From Microstegium vimineum (lineage: Eukaryota > Streptophyta > Magnoliopsida > Poales > Poaceae), in the NCBI GenBank assembly GCA_022036555.1, contig CM039133.1, positions 6,079,184 to 6,143,183 on the forward strand: a stretch of 64,000 nt of DNA, in the 5' to 3' direction. Below are positions 32,905 to 45,886 of the stretch, one piece after another (the first letter of the stretch is position 1; each line of letters starts with the position of its first letter). The translations under genes were made by a program, and so were the position numbers. The notes under the pieces were generated by a model. The model was not told the DNA's origin. It worked only from the letters and a program-made list of their open reading frames with translations, and did not search any database.

Positions 32905-33215
32905 GTAACTAGTTTTTTGTCCTGCTGTAATTGGTTTTTTACCGAGCTGCAACTGACCCAATTCTAGTTGTAATTGGATCGCGTCAAGTTGCAACTGTTT
33001 CTTGACTAGTTACAGCTGGTCTGACTCTAGTTGTAATTGGATCGCGTCAGATAGCAATTGGTTATTGCCTAGTTGCAACTGAGCCGACTCTAGTTGTAGT
33101 TGGATCACGTCAGTTTTGCAACTGTTGCCCAGCTGCAACTGGCTCGACTCTAGTTGTAATTGTATCACGTCAGGTTGCAACTACATCAGGTCCAGTTACA
33201 CTGGATCAGATCTGT
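32905..33215. repeat. Minisatellite of about 62 bp, roughly four copies
   Basis: The core ctctagttgtaattggatc-(g/a)-cgtca recurs at about 32963, 33025, 33087 and 33148, separated by gttgcaact blocks. Many short gttgcaact/agttgcaac inverted matches occur. It is preceded by tgcacctgggtgcattttca, perhaps an edge of a larger mobile element. Confidence 0.75.
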
Positions 33216-33527
33216 TGCAATTACTTCCGCCAAGTTGCAATTATGTCGTAATCATGATGGCAACTCATAGTACATTGAAGTTGCAATTACATACTTGAAA
33301 AAAAAAGTTCATCAAATATAGTCTTGTTGGATCTCGTTTTATTAAGCACTTTTTTCCAACGATCTTGTGCAAACAGATCTAAAATAGGAGCTACGGTTTA
33401 GGAGATATTGCATTTTTTCATTAGAAACAAAAAAGATTCTCTGAATACGGGAGCGGGACGCGGAGCGAGCGCGGGAGCCGGAGGGTCTGTGCATTTGCTA
33501 CAGAAAATACACCTTATTGCATTTTAA

Positions 33528-33565
<38 letters not shown>

Positions 33566-33589
33566 TCCTTTTTGTTACTCCCCCATATT

Positions 33590-34140
33590 ATAGTGTGGGC
33601 AGGCGGCCAGTACCGCGTGCGGACCCATCGAGACGATAAACGCCGTTTCCGCCGTCCGTCCACGCTAGTCTCCGTGACTTCTGGTTAGCGGGTTAAAAGA
33701 AGTGGACCCGTTAATCCGATAAATATAAGAAAATCAACCCGTTCAACATCTCAAACCTGACTACCTGAGCCCGTCCCGTCTCCTCCTACCAGCCAACGCC
33801 GCTGCCGCCAGCGCCTCTTCCCATCCTCCTCGCCGCCACCGCGTTCAAGATGCTGGGTCGTCCGAGCACGTCGAAGTCCAAGCTCCGCCCCCGCCGAGCA
33901 GCTCCGTGTTGGAGTCCGCACGCTGCCTCGCCCCACCACTCGAGATCTAACGCCGCCTGCATCGCCCTTGACGATGCCCGAGATCTGCATCGTCCTCGAC
34001 GGCGCTTAATCCCCTACGCATCCGTATCTTCCGTACCCGTCATTTGGCTGTGTGCACCACCTCCACCGACAGAGCGGGGTCATCCAACTCGATCGGCGCT
34101 TCTCTGCTCTTGTGTGCTGAGTGGCAGCGAACAGGTATGA
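33590..34140 (+). other. GC-rich exon-like stretch, no recognised product
   Basis: A GC-rich block with an open frame from 33850 ending at a plausible donor (aacag/gtatgag, 34134-34135), preceded by an (AT)n run at 33530-33560. Composition is Ser/Arg/Pro/Ala-biased without a domain. It could be a leader exon of a gene disrupted by the retrotransposon inserted at 34876. Confidence 0.3.
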
Positions 34141-34875
34141 GTCCATACCTCTGAAATCTAAATTAGGATTAGCCATTATAGCACTATCGTCCATCGATTC
34201 GTGTGTTTCTCATTTAATTTGTAGCCCATCTGGTAGGCAAATCTCTAGCTCACCCTTGTTGTTTTTCCTGATCAAGAGCACCCCTAAAACTGATATATTT
34301 TTTCACTTTTATTAATAAAAAAAATCACACACAGATGTTATGCGGTTTGGAATATGCTGTGGTTATTTTCATTATACGCATGTATAATTGTAATCCCATT
34401 TTTTTTATATGTTGTTATTTCAACCGGAGGTCAATAGGTATATCAGTATACTAGTTTCTTGATTTTTGTCTGACACTCTTTTTGGACTTCAGTATCACTC
34501 GATTGGTGCGCTAGTGCTTACCAGATCTCTCTTTTGTGTCATGTGGTTTGCTATTAATTTGTTGGTTCATCAATAAATCAAATTTTTAGATTGATTCTTC
34601 TATTTCTTACTTATTGGCCAGCTTTTAATATGGCTGCAGATTGTGTTGTTCCATGCTTCGATGTGCTGGAGCTGATCGAACTACCCATAACCATTGCAAA
34701 TTTGATGTGCTTGTGACAATGGCGCCACGGGATGTGAGACAAGTAGTGTATGTTTAGATACCTTTTCGGATAAGCGTATGTTTGAATACTTTTCTTGATT
34801 AGAATATCATTTGATATTTTTTATATTATACCTTTTTTAGATCGCATTATAAGAAATGTTTGCATAAGAGGTATG

Positions 34876-36112
34876 TGTCGGGTACAAAGGTAAGGGGTAC
34901 CCTAAACCCTTGGATAAACTGACGCTCAACATAGCATCCACTTTTAAGACAGGATCCGATCGGCCATTTGAATCCATGGAGAAAGACCCATCACACGAAG
35001 GTCTTCCTCACCGACAACAACAACAAGCCGTGGGCTGGCCCATTGCTGGAAAAACTGACGGACAGGGGTCGAACGAACGACCTCCCCCCCGCCTCCGCCT
35101 CGACTCCAACTGACGGACAGGGGTCGAACGAACGACCCCTCCGCCTCCGCCTCGACCCCGAATGACGGACAGGGGGTCAAACGAACGACCCCCGGACAGG
35201 AGGCTCGACTGATTTCCCTGCTCCCAGCATGAGATAAAGGGGATCTGATGCTACCTGCCCCCGACTAACGCCATGGGCACACACTGCCGCGGTCAAATCC
35301 ACCAACTCGTCGCCCATGCCCTGGACTTCCGTCCACTACACTGCCTCTGTAGCCACGTTGCAGGTACGGACCGTGAACAACACAGCCCTCGACTGTGTCT
35401 TCAGGGATACGACAGGGGCAGGCCGGTCTCGACGCCCCCTCGACCAGGAGGCTCGACCCCTGGCTCAACCACTCCAGCATGGGATCCGTCCCATCCGCTG
35501 CGTCCTGCTTCAACTGTGGAACTCGCACCCGCCTCCCGAAGGTCAACCCTGCTATGCCATGCTGTACGACGGTCCCCGGTCAGCCATCACCGTGCCCTGA
35601 GCACCGGAAAGATAGGAAGGCCATGCCGCCGCAGTGATCGACGTCTCATCGCAAGCATTGCGGCGCAGACATCTCTCCCATGCCTCTACAGTTTGGGACA
35701 TTTGTACTCTCAGGCCTCCCTTTGGTCTATAAAAGGGGACGCCGAGACCTAGGGACAGGGGCCCAGATTGGCACCTGAAGACTCACACCAACACCCAAAA
35801 CACACTCGTGTAAGCACACACCACACCCGACTGCCTGATCGACTCATCAGGCGGTCCACCACCCGACCACCTAGGGTAGCCCTAGGCATCAGCTCATCCT
35901 GAGCACCCCCGTGTAAACCAGCTCGTATCCCCCCTGTACGAGCACCCCGGTGCGAGATAATACAGTACATCCTACCCCGCTGGACGTAGGGCCTTCTGTG
36001 CCCGAACCAGGATAAACCCTGTGTTCTTCTTGCATCACATCCGGGAGAGGGAACACGCAATATACAAATTTACTCGTTGGTGGTCTTGACCCCCTGGATC
36101 ATAACACCGATA
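34876..36112 (+). repeat. 5' LTR of the Ty3/Gypsy element
   Basis: 1237 bp, starts TG; the last bases read ccgata where TG...CA would be expected, so the terminal CA has probably mutated. TATAAAA at 35728-35734 marks the promoter. A tandem array (35050-35200) contains about three units with the core ggggtcgaacgaacgacccc, whose ends are self-complementary. Confidence 0.85.
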
Positions 36113-36169
36113 GTTGGCGCGCTAGGTAAGGGGCTTTGCGTGTCGATCAACTCCGAACTACTCTCCCAG

Positions 36170-37159
36170 ATGGATTCCACGATCCCATCACCCCACTGCT
36201 CGCGCCACGCTCGTCACCACGCGGATCCCGAGACATCGGACGTCGTCTCCCCGGCCTCGGCTGGTGACACAGTCCCTCCCTTCGGGAGCCTGTTTGACCC
36301 ATGCTTGCAGGTCAGGGGCGGGTACCTTGGTGAGTCCGACTTTGGCTCCGCCATACCGTCATCTCAGAGGGTCCCCGCGGCTTCTCCGACCTACTCAGTC
36401 GCGCCGCCGCATAACCTGTTACCACACGGGCTCTAGAACAGCGCCAGACTCTTTTCTGCCTTTGTAGGCTCGCAGGTATAGACGCGTTACGGATCCTCAG
36501 GGAACCCGTTACGTGAGACGATCAACCTCGTCACCGCCCCTCCGCCGGACGAGCGCCCGGAACCACCACAGGCCCTACCCCCAGGGCGTCACACCTGGGG
36601 CACGTTACGGCGACGGCTGGAGGAGCGTGGGGGATCTTTCCCCAACTTCTACCACAGCTACCCCGACTCGGACTCCCCTGATGAGGGCTACGATCCCACC
36701 CGGGAGTGCTTCCACCTCGACGACCAGGCTAGTTCCCAGGACGGTGCCGACGACGCCGCGACCACGGATGATGGAGGAGGGGGCAACGCTACACCAACGC
36801 GAAACGCCGACCCCCCGAGTCCTGACAAGGCCAACCCACCCGTGGGCGTCCAGATCGCGCAAGTCCAAGAGCTGCTCGCCAAGCTCGAGGAAGAGCGCCT
36901 ACGACTTCAGCAGCTCGAGCAGGCCCTTGAGCGAGATCGCGGAAGGCCACAGGGTGCAGGAGCCCGCGAGCGGGCCCGGGAAGTCTACCAACAGATCATC
37001 GAGGAGGGGGCAAACGAGCCCCGCATCTACAACTGTGCCAGCCAAAATGTCGTGGCAGCCGCAATGCTGCTTCGTGACATGCCGGCGCAATCGACACCCC
37101 AAGCGCGGCGCATCAGGAACGAGATCCAGGGGCTCCTCCAAACTGCGGTCGTGCAGTAG
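36170..37159 (+). pseudogene. Ty3/Gypsy gag, N-terminal part
   Basis: ATG at 36170 opens an 88-codon stretch ending at a stop at 36434-36436. Further open pieces follow in other frames, the last (36842-37159) encoding a coiled coil: VQELLAKLEEERLRLQQLEQ, then YQQIIEEGANEPRIYNCASQN. This is the N-terminal gag region of Tat-type elements; it is broken by several frame changes and ends at TAG before the capsid domain. Confidence 0.65.
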
Positions 37160-37468
37160 GCGGAGAGCTCAGCCGCGAGGCGCAGAGGGGCTCTCTCCGA
37201 GCGTCAGGGCGTACCCCCTCGACAAAATTGAGAGGTATCCGTCCACCAAGACAGAGCGCCCCAGGGCGGGGCAGAGCGGCGACCGGTTCATGACCGCATC
37301 ATCGACGATCGACCACTGCGGGAGAACAGACGACGCCGACACGGTGACGCCAAGGCTCGAGGTTATAGTGCTCATCGGGGTGGGCGCTACGACAGTGACG
37401 AAGATCGACGTCGAGCTCCGGAACCGCCAGGACCACGAGTCTTCGGCAGGACCATCTGGCGAACCGCC

Positions 37469-38878
37469 TTGCCTATACGCTTTCGTCCACCCACCAGCCT
37501 GGTCAAGTACAACGGCGAAACCAAGCCAGAGCTCTGGCTTGCGGATTTCAGGCTGACATGTCAGCTAGGAGGAGCCGACAACGACCACACCATCATTTGG
37601 CAACTCCCGCTCTTCCTCTCCAACACCGCTCGAAGATGGCTCGAGGAGCTTCCCCCAGACTTGATCCAAGACTGGCCTGACCTGGTCAGGATCTTCGAGA
37701 GGAACTTCAAGGGCACCTACGAGCGGCCGAGAAACTCCTGGGATCTCCGCAGCTGCAAGCAGAGGCCAGGGGAGACCCTCCGCGACTTCACCCGTCGGTT
37801 CTTGAGGCAGCGTACCGCGCTAACCCACATATCCGACAACGATGTCATCACCGCGTTCATCGCCGGAACGACCTGCAAGGAGTTGGTGCGGGAGCTGGGA
37901 CGAAACACCCCCAAGACCACCAACGAGCTCATGGACATCATCGCCAACTACGCCGCCGACGAGAAAGCCGTTGGCGCATTCTTCTACGCATCCCCAGACA
38001 AGGGGAAGGCCAAGGAGGACGAGCCTGGGGGCTCGAACAACGGGCCCAAGAGGAACAACATCAACAAGAAGAAGAAGAAGAAGAACCAGCCGGGTCAATA
38101 TGACGTCGAGCCTGACAATCTTGTCGCCGCGATAGACAAGAAGAAGCCTCAAGGTCCCCTCCTCGACGGGGGCATCTTCGACAAGATGCTGAAAGAGCCC
38201 TGCCCTTATCATAAGGGGCCGATCAACCACAGTCTCGAGGACTGTCGCATGCTCAAAAAGCACTTCGACTCTCCTGGCTTCAAGAAAGACGACAAGAGAG
38301 GGGATCCACACGATGGGGACAATGCCAAGAACGGAGGCTTCCCCGAGGTACACGAATGCTACATGATCTACGGGGGACCCTCGACTCGACTCACCACGCG
38401 TCAGCGCAAGAGGGAGCCCCGAGAGGTCTTCTCCGTTCGAGCACAGGCTCCTCGATACCTCGACTGGTCCCACAGGCTGATCACTTTTGACCAGGACGAC
38501 CACCCCAAGCACGTCCCCAACGCGGGGGTCTACCCGCTCGTCGTCGACCCGATCATACTCAACACCCGCCTCACCAAGGTACTTATGGATGGGGGAAGCA
38601 GCCTCAACATCATCTACAGTGCGACCCTCGACCTCCTAGGGATCCCGAGGACCGCGCTCCTGCCCAGCGCGGGAGGATTCCACGGGGTTGTCCCAGGAAA
38701 GAAGGCACTTCCGATCGGCCGCGTCAAGCTACCCGTCTGCTTCGGTACCCCATTGAACTTCCGGAAGGAGGATCTGACCTTCGAAGTGGTTGCGTTCCGG
38801 GGCACCTACCATGCCATCATCGGTCGACCAGGGTACGCCAAGTTCATGGCAATCCCAAACTACGCCATCTCAAGCTGA
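37469..38878 (+). pseudogene. Ty3/Gypsy gag capsid and aspartic protease
   Basis: About 469 codons. The retrotrans_gag capsid domain is at residues 20-150 (WLADFRLTCQLGGADNDHTI, ARRWLEELPPDLIQDWPDLV, FNRNFKGTY-like). A basic Lys-rich segment and a short Cys/His motif (CPYHKGPINHSLEDC) follow. An aspartic protease lies at about 345-460, with active site LMDGGSSLNI and the flap-side IIGRPGYAKF. The frame ends early at 38876-38878 because one base is missing near 38866. Sequence beyond continues in another frame up to the solo LTR at 39067. Confidence 0.85.
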
Positions 38879-39066
38879 AGATGCCAGGGCCCACGGGGGG
38901 CATCCCCCGTCGGCACCTCCTACGAGCACGCCTTCGACTGCGACGTCGAGTGCGTGGAAAACGCTGAAGCAGTCGGGGAGTCGGCCATCCTTGCGGCCCT
39001 CGACGACTTCTCCAAGGAGATCCCCGACCCCAAGCGGCACGCCGGCAGCTTCAAGCCTGTGGAGGA

Positions 39067-40307
39067 TGTAGGAATACGAGGTTGCTACGCTAGCCGGAAA
39101 ACAAAACTTTTCGACCTCATAAACCAGGATCTACTGCTAGTTACAGGTTACGGGATTACCACTAGACGCGCAGCTGCAGCGGAAGACGACTTGATGTAGT
39201 CGTGCGCGTCGCAGCAGACAGTGCAGTTGCGTGGTCGTCCGTCTCAACGTCCCCTTCGCGCGGTTCGTCCTTGTGCTCCAGATGCAGCACCTCCGAGGAA
39301 TCCCACACGTGCAGGGAGGAAGCGTTGCGCCTCCGGACTGCTAGGTCCGCGAGGAGCAAAAGGCGCGAGCGTGGGGAGGCGACGGCGGCTGCCAAAAGGC
39401 GTGGATTAATTCGCCCCACGCCCACCCCTTGCTTATATAGGCGTCCTAACGAGCTCCCACGGTGGAGGCCCATTAGAAACCCTAAACCTAGTCTAATTCG
39501 GGTCCAACCTGAATTAGGCTTCCAACCCCTTAAGCGTGCGACCCTATGGGCTCACGCATACATAGACATGGCCCAAGTACTCTTACTCGACCAATAGTTG
39601 ATAGCGGCCTCTAGCAAGGCGTGTCAACTCCTATGCATATGCTATGATCATATCAGACGAACCACTATGACCATGTACAAGTTATTCCCTTCGCCACTCG
39701 ATATATGGTTCAACTCGTGGGTTAACACTTAACCCAAGCATGGCCATGCATTTGTTGATCCAATCACATGAGTGATCCAGTGATATCTCTCTCACGAAGA
39801 GAGGGGCAAATTCCATCTTGATTGTCTATGTCTCATAGCATGTTTCCCAACCACCCAAGGACCACCTTTATAACTACCCAATAACGGAGTAGCGTTTGAT
39901 AGTCTCTAAGTAGATCGTTTCACATCTTGAGTACATACCACAATCTCAGGTCTAAGGACATAACGTACATGACATGAATAGAGACTTTCTCTTGTTGGGT
40001 CAGTCCAGCCTACATGTCTCACATGTGCCCACATTATTAGTTTGACATCTCCATGTCCATGACTTGTGAAACATAGCCATCAACTAATACATGTGCTGGT
40101 CTAATATTCAAGTGTGCTCTTATAAGAATGCCGACCAGAGACAACTATTAGAATAATCATTCAAGTAATTGAGTTCCACAAACAATTCACATAATCGTCA
40201 ATCAATACTCGTTGTCTATAATGGATATTCAAAGAACACTTTATTAATCATGGATACAATCGGAATATAATCATCCACATGATTAGCTCTAGGGCATATT
40301 CCTAACA
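39067..40307 (-). mobile_element. Solo LTR of a Ty1/Copia-type element, TSD GAGGA
   Basis: 1241 bp, minus orientation: TGTTAGGAATATGCCC at the 40307 end and ...TATTCCTACA at 39067. The 5-bp duplication GAGGA is at 39062-39066 and 40308-40312. It contains no coding domain. The TGTTAGGAATATG(C) terminus is common to grass Copia LTRs. A solo LTR arises when the two LTRs of one copy recombine. Confidence 0.9.
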
Positions 40308-40397
40308 GAGGACACCAAGTCCGTCCCGCTCGACCCCGGCCTCGCGGATGGGAAGGCGCTGACGATCAGCGCCACCCTCGAGCCCAAATAGGAAGTC

Positions 40398-41650
40398 GTG
40401 CTCGTCGGCTTTCTCCATGCGAATGCTGACGTGTTTGCATGGAGTCCCTCGGACATGCCAGGCATCCCGAGGGAGGTCGCCGAGCACTCCTTGGACATCC
40501 GGGCCGGATCCAAACCGGTGAAGCAACGGCTGCGCCGCTTCGATGAGGAGAAGCGCAAAATCATCGGGGAGGAGGTCGACAAGCTTTTGAAGGCCGGATT
40601 CATCAAGGAGGTACATCATCCCGAGTGGTTAGCAAATCCTGTACTTGTCAAGAAAAAGAATGGAAATGATAGGATGTGTGTAGACTACACTAGTTTAAAT
40701 AAAGCATGCCCTAAGGTTCCTTTTCCGTTACCACGCATTGATCAAATAGTCGATTCCACTGCGGGATGTGAAACTCTCTGCTTCCTTGATGCATATTCTG
40801 GCTACCACCAAATAAAGATGAAGGAGTCCGATCAGCTCGCGACTTCATCACCCCCTTTGGCATGTTCTGTTACACCACCATGCCCTTCGGTTTGCGAAAC
40901 GCCGGGGCCACATATCAGCGGTGCATGCTCCATGTCTTTGGGAAACACATAGGGCCGACCGTCGAGGCCTACGTCGATGACATCGTGGTCAAATCTAAAA
41001 CAGTCGGGAACCTGGTCGGGGACCTTGAAATCGCGTTTGGGTGCCTCAGGGAAAACCACATAAAGCTAAACCTAGAGAAGTGTGTCTTCGGGGTCCCTCG
41101 AGGCATGCTTCTAGGGTACATAGTTTCCCAACGCGGGATCGAGGCCAACCCCGAGAAGGTAACTGCAATCACAAGGATGGGCCTGGTCAATGACCTTAAA
41201 GGCGTGCAGAGGGTCACGGGGTGCCTCGCCGCCCTCAGCCGATTCATCTCAAGGCTCGGAGAGAAGGCACTACCCCTTTACCGACTCCTGAAGAAAACGG
41301 AACACTTCGCGTGGACCGTCGAAGCCGAGGAATCGCTCGCTAAGCTCAAAGCCTTACTCACCTCGCCGCCTATCCTGGTGCCCCCGAGCCCAGCTGAGCC
41401 CCTCTTGCTCTACGTCGCGGCAACTACCCAGGTAGTCAGCGCTGCCATAGTAGTCGAGAGGGCAGAAGAAGGACACACCCTGCTAGTGCAGAGGCCCGTG
41501 TACTTCATAAGAGAGGTGCTCTTAGAAACTAAGATGAGGTACCCCACATTCAGAAGCTGTTGTACGCCGTCGTCCTCACTCGGCGAAAGCTCCAACACTA
41601 TTTCCTGGGCCACCCGGTTACTGTGGTCTCGTCTTTCCCCCTCGGGGAGA
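40398..41650 (+). pseudogene. Ty3/Gypsy reverse transcriptase
   Basis: Two overlapping frames. The first (40398-40840) has DMPGIPREVAEHSLDI, PVKQRLRRFDEEKR, EWLANPVLVKKKNG and the FLDAYSGYHQI catalytic-Asp block. The second (40862-41653) has MPFGLRNAGATYQRCM, the catalytic YVDD and GIEANPEKVTAI, then a connection/RNase H-type tail (PLLLYVAATTQVVSAAIVV). A frame change near 40850 separates palm blocks, so no active enzyme is encoded. Confidence 0.85.
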
Positions 41651-41703
41651 TAATCTAGAACCGGGAGGCATCGGGGAGAATTGCAAAGTGGGCGGTCGAG
41701 CTC

Positions 41704-42206
41704 ATGGGGGAAACTCTCTCCTACGCTCCTCGGAAGGCCATCAAGTCTCAGGTATTGGCAGACTTCATTGCAGAATGGACCGATACTCAACTACCTCCGG
41801 TGCAAGTTCAGACCGAGCTCTGGACCATGTACTTCGACGGATCGTTGATGAAGACGAGGGCAGGCGTTGGGTTGCTTTTCATATCACCCTCAGGGGTCCA
41901 CATGCGCTACGTCATCCGTCTTCACTTCCCCGCCTCCAACAACGTAGCGGAGTACGAGGCCCTCGTCAACGGTCTGCGCATCGCCGTCGAGCTCGGGATT
42001 CGACGCCTCGACGTTCGAGGGGACTCGCAGCTCATAATCGACTAGGTGATGAAGGCCTCGAGCTGCCACGACCCCAAGATGGAAGCATACTGCAATGAAG
42101 TCCGAAAGCTCGAGGACAAGTTCTACGGCCTCGAGCTCAACCACTTCGCTCGACGGTACAACGAAGACGCTGATGAGCTTGCCAAAATCGCATCTACTCG
42201 AGGTAC
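41704..42206 (+). pseudogene. Ty3/Gypsy RNase H (RVT_3-type), first part
   Basis: Encodes SQVLADFIAEWTD, WTMYFDGSLMKTRAGVGLLF (first catalytic Asp), ASNNVAEYEALVNGL (Glu) and LDVRGDSQLIID (Asp). A TAG at 42043-42045 stands where relatives have a Gln codon. The frame resumes to FARRYNEDADELAKIAS before the second solo LTR at 42207. Confidence 0.8.
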
Positions 42207-44423
42207 TGTAACACTCCGAAAATTGCATGTTTTTGAAATAGAATAAAATTGATTTAATTATGTTTTATTGCTATGCATTGAATTTATTTAAGCTCTAAAT
42301 GTTTCGGAAAATAAAAATGCCATGTAGAAACATGTGGTGCAATTCATGCTGGTGCATTTATGTTTTTTGAGTTGAGTGGTTTGAAAAAGTATTCAAATCT
42401 GTTTTTTTTTAATTTCATTTGAAATTTATTTGCAAATTCAATTTCTGGAATTGGAAAATCTCTTCTATTCTTCTTTCTCCTTTCTCTGTTGACCTTCTTG
42501 CCGGAGTCCATGGCGAACAACCGCGCCACCTCCCTGTTCCCTCTCAGACGCCGGCAGAGCTCTCTCCTTTCCCCCAAGATCTAATCAGGACCGTTCAGCC
42601 GAGATCCGACGGTCCAGAAGCGCTCATACCCTTTCGCCTTGCAACTTTGCTAAAGAGACCCTAGAAAGATCTCAGGGCTCAACCCGCACTCCCTTGGCGT
42701 ATTCTCAGGACACGTTTTCTTTTCCAGAAAACGTATTTCTATTTCGGCATAATTCAATTTGTTTTAAAATGAAAAATCCTAATTACAGAATTGCCATTTG
42801 AATCCAAAACTTCACAACTTCCTCATTTCAAATCCTTTTTGACCCGTTCAAATTGCGTTAGGTTCGTAATAAAATTCTCTTTATGTTAATACCACTATTA
42901 GTTTCTTTTGAAAAAGTTTAATTTCGTGATTAGATTTAAATTAATACCTTTCTATAGAAAACCCTATTTAATTCGTGTCTTCGTCGTTCTAGCTCCGTTT
43001 TTCGTGAACAAAACATCGATGTGAACGTAGCGATGCGTAGAATAGCTTTATAAACTTTTCATCTTAGTTTATTACTGTTGGTGTACTGTTCTAATCATAG
43101 CTTTGTTTGCTTTGTGTGTGATTGCCGTTGGTTGAATGGTGTTGCTTGTTGATCGGTATAGACGTTGAGCTTCCCGTTGAAGAGCCGGAGTTCTTCCTTG
43201 ATCAAGATCAGCAAGACCAGTAAGAGTTCTTCGAAGAAGGCAAGTATAACATGGGATTATCCTTGTTGTCCTATTCACAATTAATATAACTCATATGCAT
43301 GAAATTCCTTGTTTACCTTAATTTGATCCTAGTGTTTGTTTCCCTGAGTACCTTGTCACCTATGTTTTGATCCACCATATATGATTAGCATTGCTAGCGC
43401 TCATACCCGATGCTCATGATCTTAATTTGTTAATGACTATATGCAATAAAGGTAAAACTCACTTTTTAGCAACATTGGAATATAGGAGCTTATCTGTCGG
43501 CAAAATCTAGGATATACAGTACAACCACGAGGGCTATATGGCTCTGGCTTTAGCTCAGTATGGGGACCTTTTCTAGCTTGTTCAGTGGTTACCTTTATGG
43601 CGCGAAAGGGGTGTGCCGAGACGGGTATAGTGTGGTTCCTAATCTTCGGGCCAGCCGCGAAGGAGTGTGACCGTGGACAGGTTGGCTCTATATCTCCTTG
43701 CCATGGAAACCTGGCGGCCCTAACTTGTTAGACGAACCCTTGAAAGGTTTCATAGTGTACCCTGCCCGCTCACCTCGGTAGTGTTTTGGGAGTCATGATC
43801 CCGGGCAAATGGGCAAACACGACTCGTGGGTAAAGTTGTACACCTCTGATCAGAGTTAATAAACTATCATGATAGCCATGCTCACGGACACGAGCGGCTC
43901 GGAAAACTCACAGAATTATTGGGTTCTTATTTCTATGTGGCTTATGCAAGTGTTATTTATTTATTTTATGTTATTGTCATTTACTTTATGATCATGGATA
44001 TTCGAGCTTTTGCAATTTACCTTGGCAATTGTTGATGTTAATATGATTTCGATCTACTTAAAATGCTCACCGCTATGAACCATGCATACCCTTTTGAGCT
44101 CCATAAACCCCGTGTTATATTTGTTGAGTACGTATGTGCTCACCCTTGCATTCAAACAACACAGATGAAGATTGGGTTGATGATTGCCGCAATGAGTACT
44201 AGTCTTGGAGTCAACCAGTCAACCAGTCCCTTTGGAGCTTCCGCAGTTATCTTCGTTTAGTCAAAGTTTAATTGTTTCAGACTATGTAATGGATATTTAT
44301 TCGCTATGTAATAAACACTGTGATGGTACTTTCTATCATTTGTCAACTCATGTGTGCGACTATTCCTGGGGTGCACATGAGCCTTTTATGCACTTGTTTT
44401 TGTTCTTAAAAACGGGTGTGACA
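42207..44423. mobile_element. Solo LTR (about 2.2 kb), TSD GGTAC
   Basis: Starts TGTAACACTCCG and ends GGGTGTGACA with GGTAC at 42202-42206 and 44424-44428. No retroelement protein domain is visible in 2217 bp, so it is read as one LTR. Long LTRs with TGTAACAC.../...GTGT(T/G)ACA ends occur in Tekay/Del-type chromoviruses, but the family is not certain. Confidence 0.8.
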
Positions 44424-45886
44424 GGTACAGTCCCTCCCGACATCTTCTCGAGGGATCTCCACAAGCCGTCCGTCGACCTAGGCTCGGGGGCTCCTGCTCT
44501 CGAGCCAGGGGTCGATGCATCTCCCTCGACCGATCCCCCCTCGAACGGGGAAGAGGTCATGGAAATCGACGGAACAGCCGCAACGCCAACCCCCTCGACG
44601 GACTAGCGCACACCCTACCTCGAGTACCTGATACGGGGTGAGCTCCTAGAGGACCGCACCGAAGCCCGACGCATAGCTCGACGCGCCAAAACCTACGTCC
44701 TGTACGGGGATGGCCGCGAGTTGTACCCTACTGGTGTACTTCAACGTTGCCTCACCCTCGAGGAGGGGAGGGCACTGCTGAAAGACCTACACTCGGGGGC
44801 TTGCGGCCACCACGCGGCGCCGAGAACGCTGGCAGGAAGCGCCTTTCGACAGGGCTTCTACTGGTTGACAGCCGTCTCCGACGCTACCAAGCTCGTTCGA
44901 TCTTGCAAGGGATGCCAATTCTATGCCAGACAGATCCACCTACCCGCCCAAGCTCTTCAGATGATACCGATAACTTGGCCGTTCGCAGTATGGGGGCTCG
45001 ACATGGTTGGCCCCCTGAAGAGAACCAAAAGTGGCCATACCCACCTCCTCGTGGTTGTGGACAAGTTTTCGAAGTGGATCGAGGCTCGACCCATCGCCAA
45101 CATCCAGTCTCGACAAGCTGTGTTGTTCTTCACCGACATCATCCACCGCTTTGGGGTCCCCAACATCATCATCACCGACAATGGCACGCAGTTCACCGGC
45201 CAAAAGTTCTTGGACTTCTGTGACCACCACCACATCAGGGTGAATGGTCCGCAGTAGCCCATCCTCGAACTAATGGCCAGGTCGAGCGTGCCAATGGTAT
45301 GGTTTTGCAGGGCCTCAAGCCAAGAATCTTCGACCGGCTAAACAGACACGGCAAGAGGTGGGTCGATGAGCTGCCCGTTGTCCTATGGAGTCTCTGAACG
45401 ACACCAAGTCGAGCCACGGGGTTCTCCCTGTTCTTCTTGGTCTATGGGTCAGAGGCCGTCCTTCCCACTGACCTCGAGTACGGGTCCCCTCGACTAAAGG
45501 CCTACAACGAGCAAGCCAACACAGCAGCCCGAGAGGACTCCCTCGACCAGCTCGAGGAAGCCCGAGACGTGACCCTCTTCAAGTCGGCGGAGTACCAGCA
45601 GACGCTGCGGCGCTACCACGACAAAAACGTACGCAAAAGGGACCTCGACGTCGGCGACCTCGTTCTGCGCCGCCGACAAAGCAACAAGGGACGTCACAAG
45701 CTGACACCACCTTGGGAGGGACCCTTCATCGTGACAGAGGTGCTGAAGCCAGGGACTTACAAGCTGAAGAACAACAGGGCGAGATCCTCACCAACGCATG
45801 GAACATCGAACAACTACGTCGTTTTTACCCTTAAGGCCTCGAGGCCTTGTACATTTTCTACATTATGTACATTTATCGCATTATGA
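44424..45886 (+). pseudogene. Ty3/Gypsy integrase
   Basis: After a linker (44424-44610), an open stretch at 44721-45257 carries the zinc-binding domain (GACGHHAAPRTL ... SCKGCQFYAR) and catalytic core (WGLDMVGPL, VVVDKFSKWIEA, IITDNGTQFTG). It ends at TAG 45255-45257 after a frame change. The catalytic Glu region (NGQVERANG) appears in the next frame. A further TGA interrupts LWSL.TTPS at about 45396. The C-terminal domain (45437-45886) has VYGSEAVLPTDLEYG and KLTPPWEGPFIVTEVL. Confidence 0.85.

Noticed and set aside
32905..33215. CRISPR-like array from regularly spaced repeats
   Set aside because: Eukaryotic context, diverged 62-bp tandem units without unique spacers.
35265..35752. Protein-coding genes in the LTRs
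   Set aside because: Same frames recur in both LTRs, have no domains and cover the promoter region.
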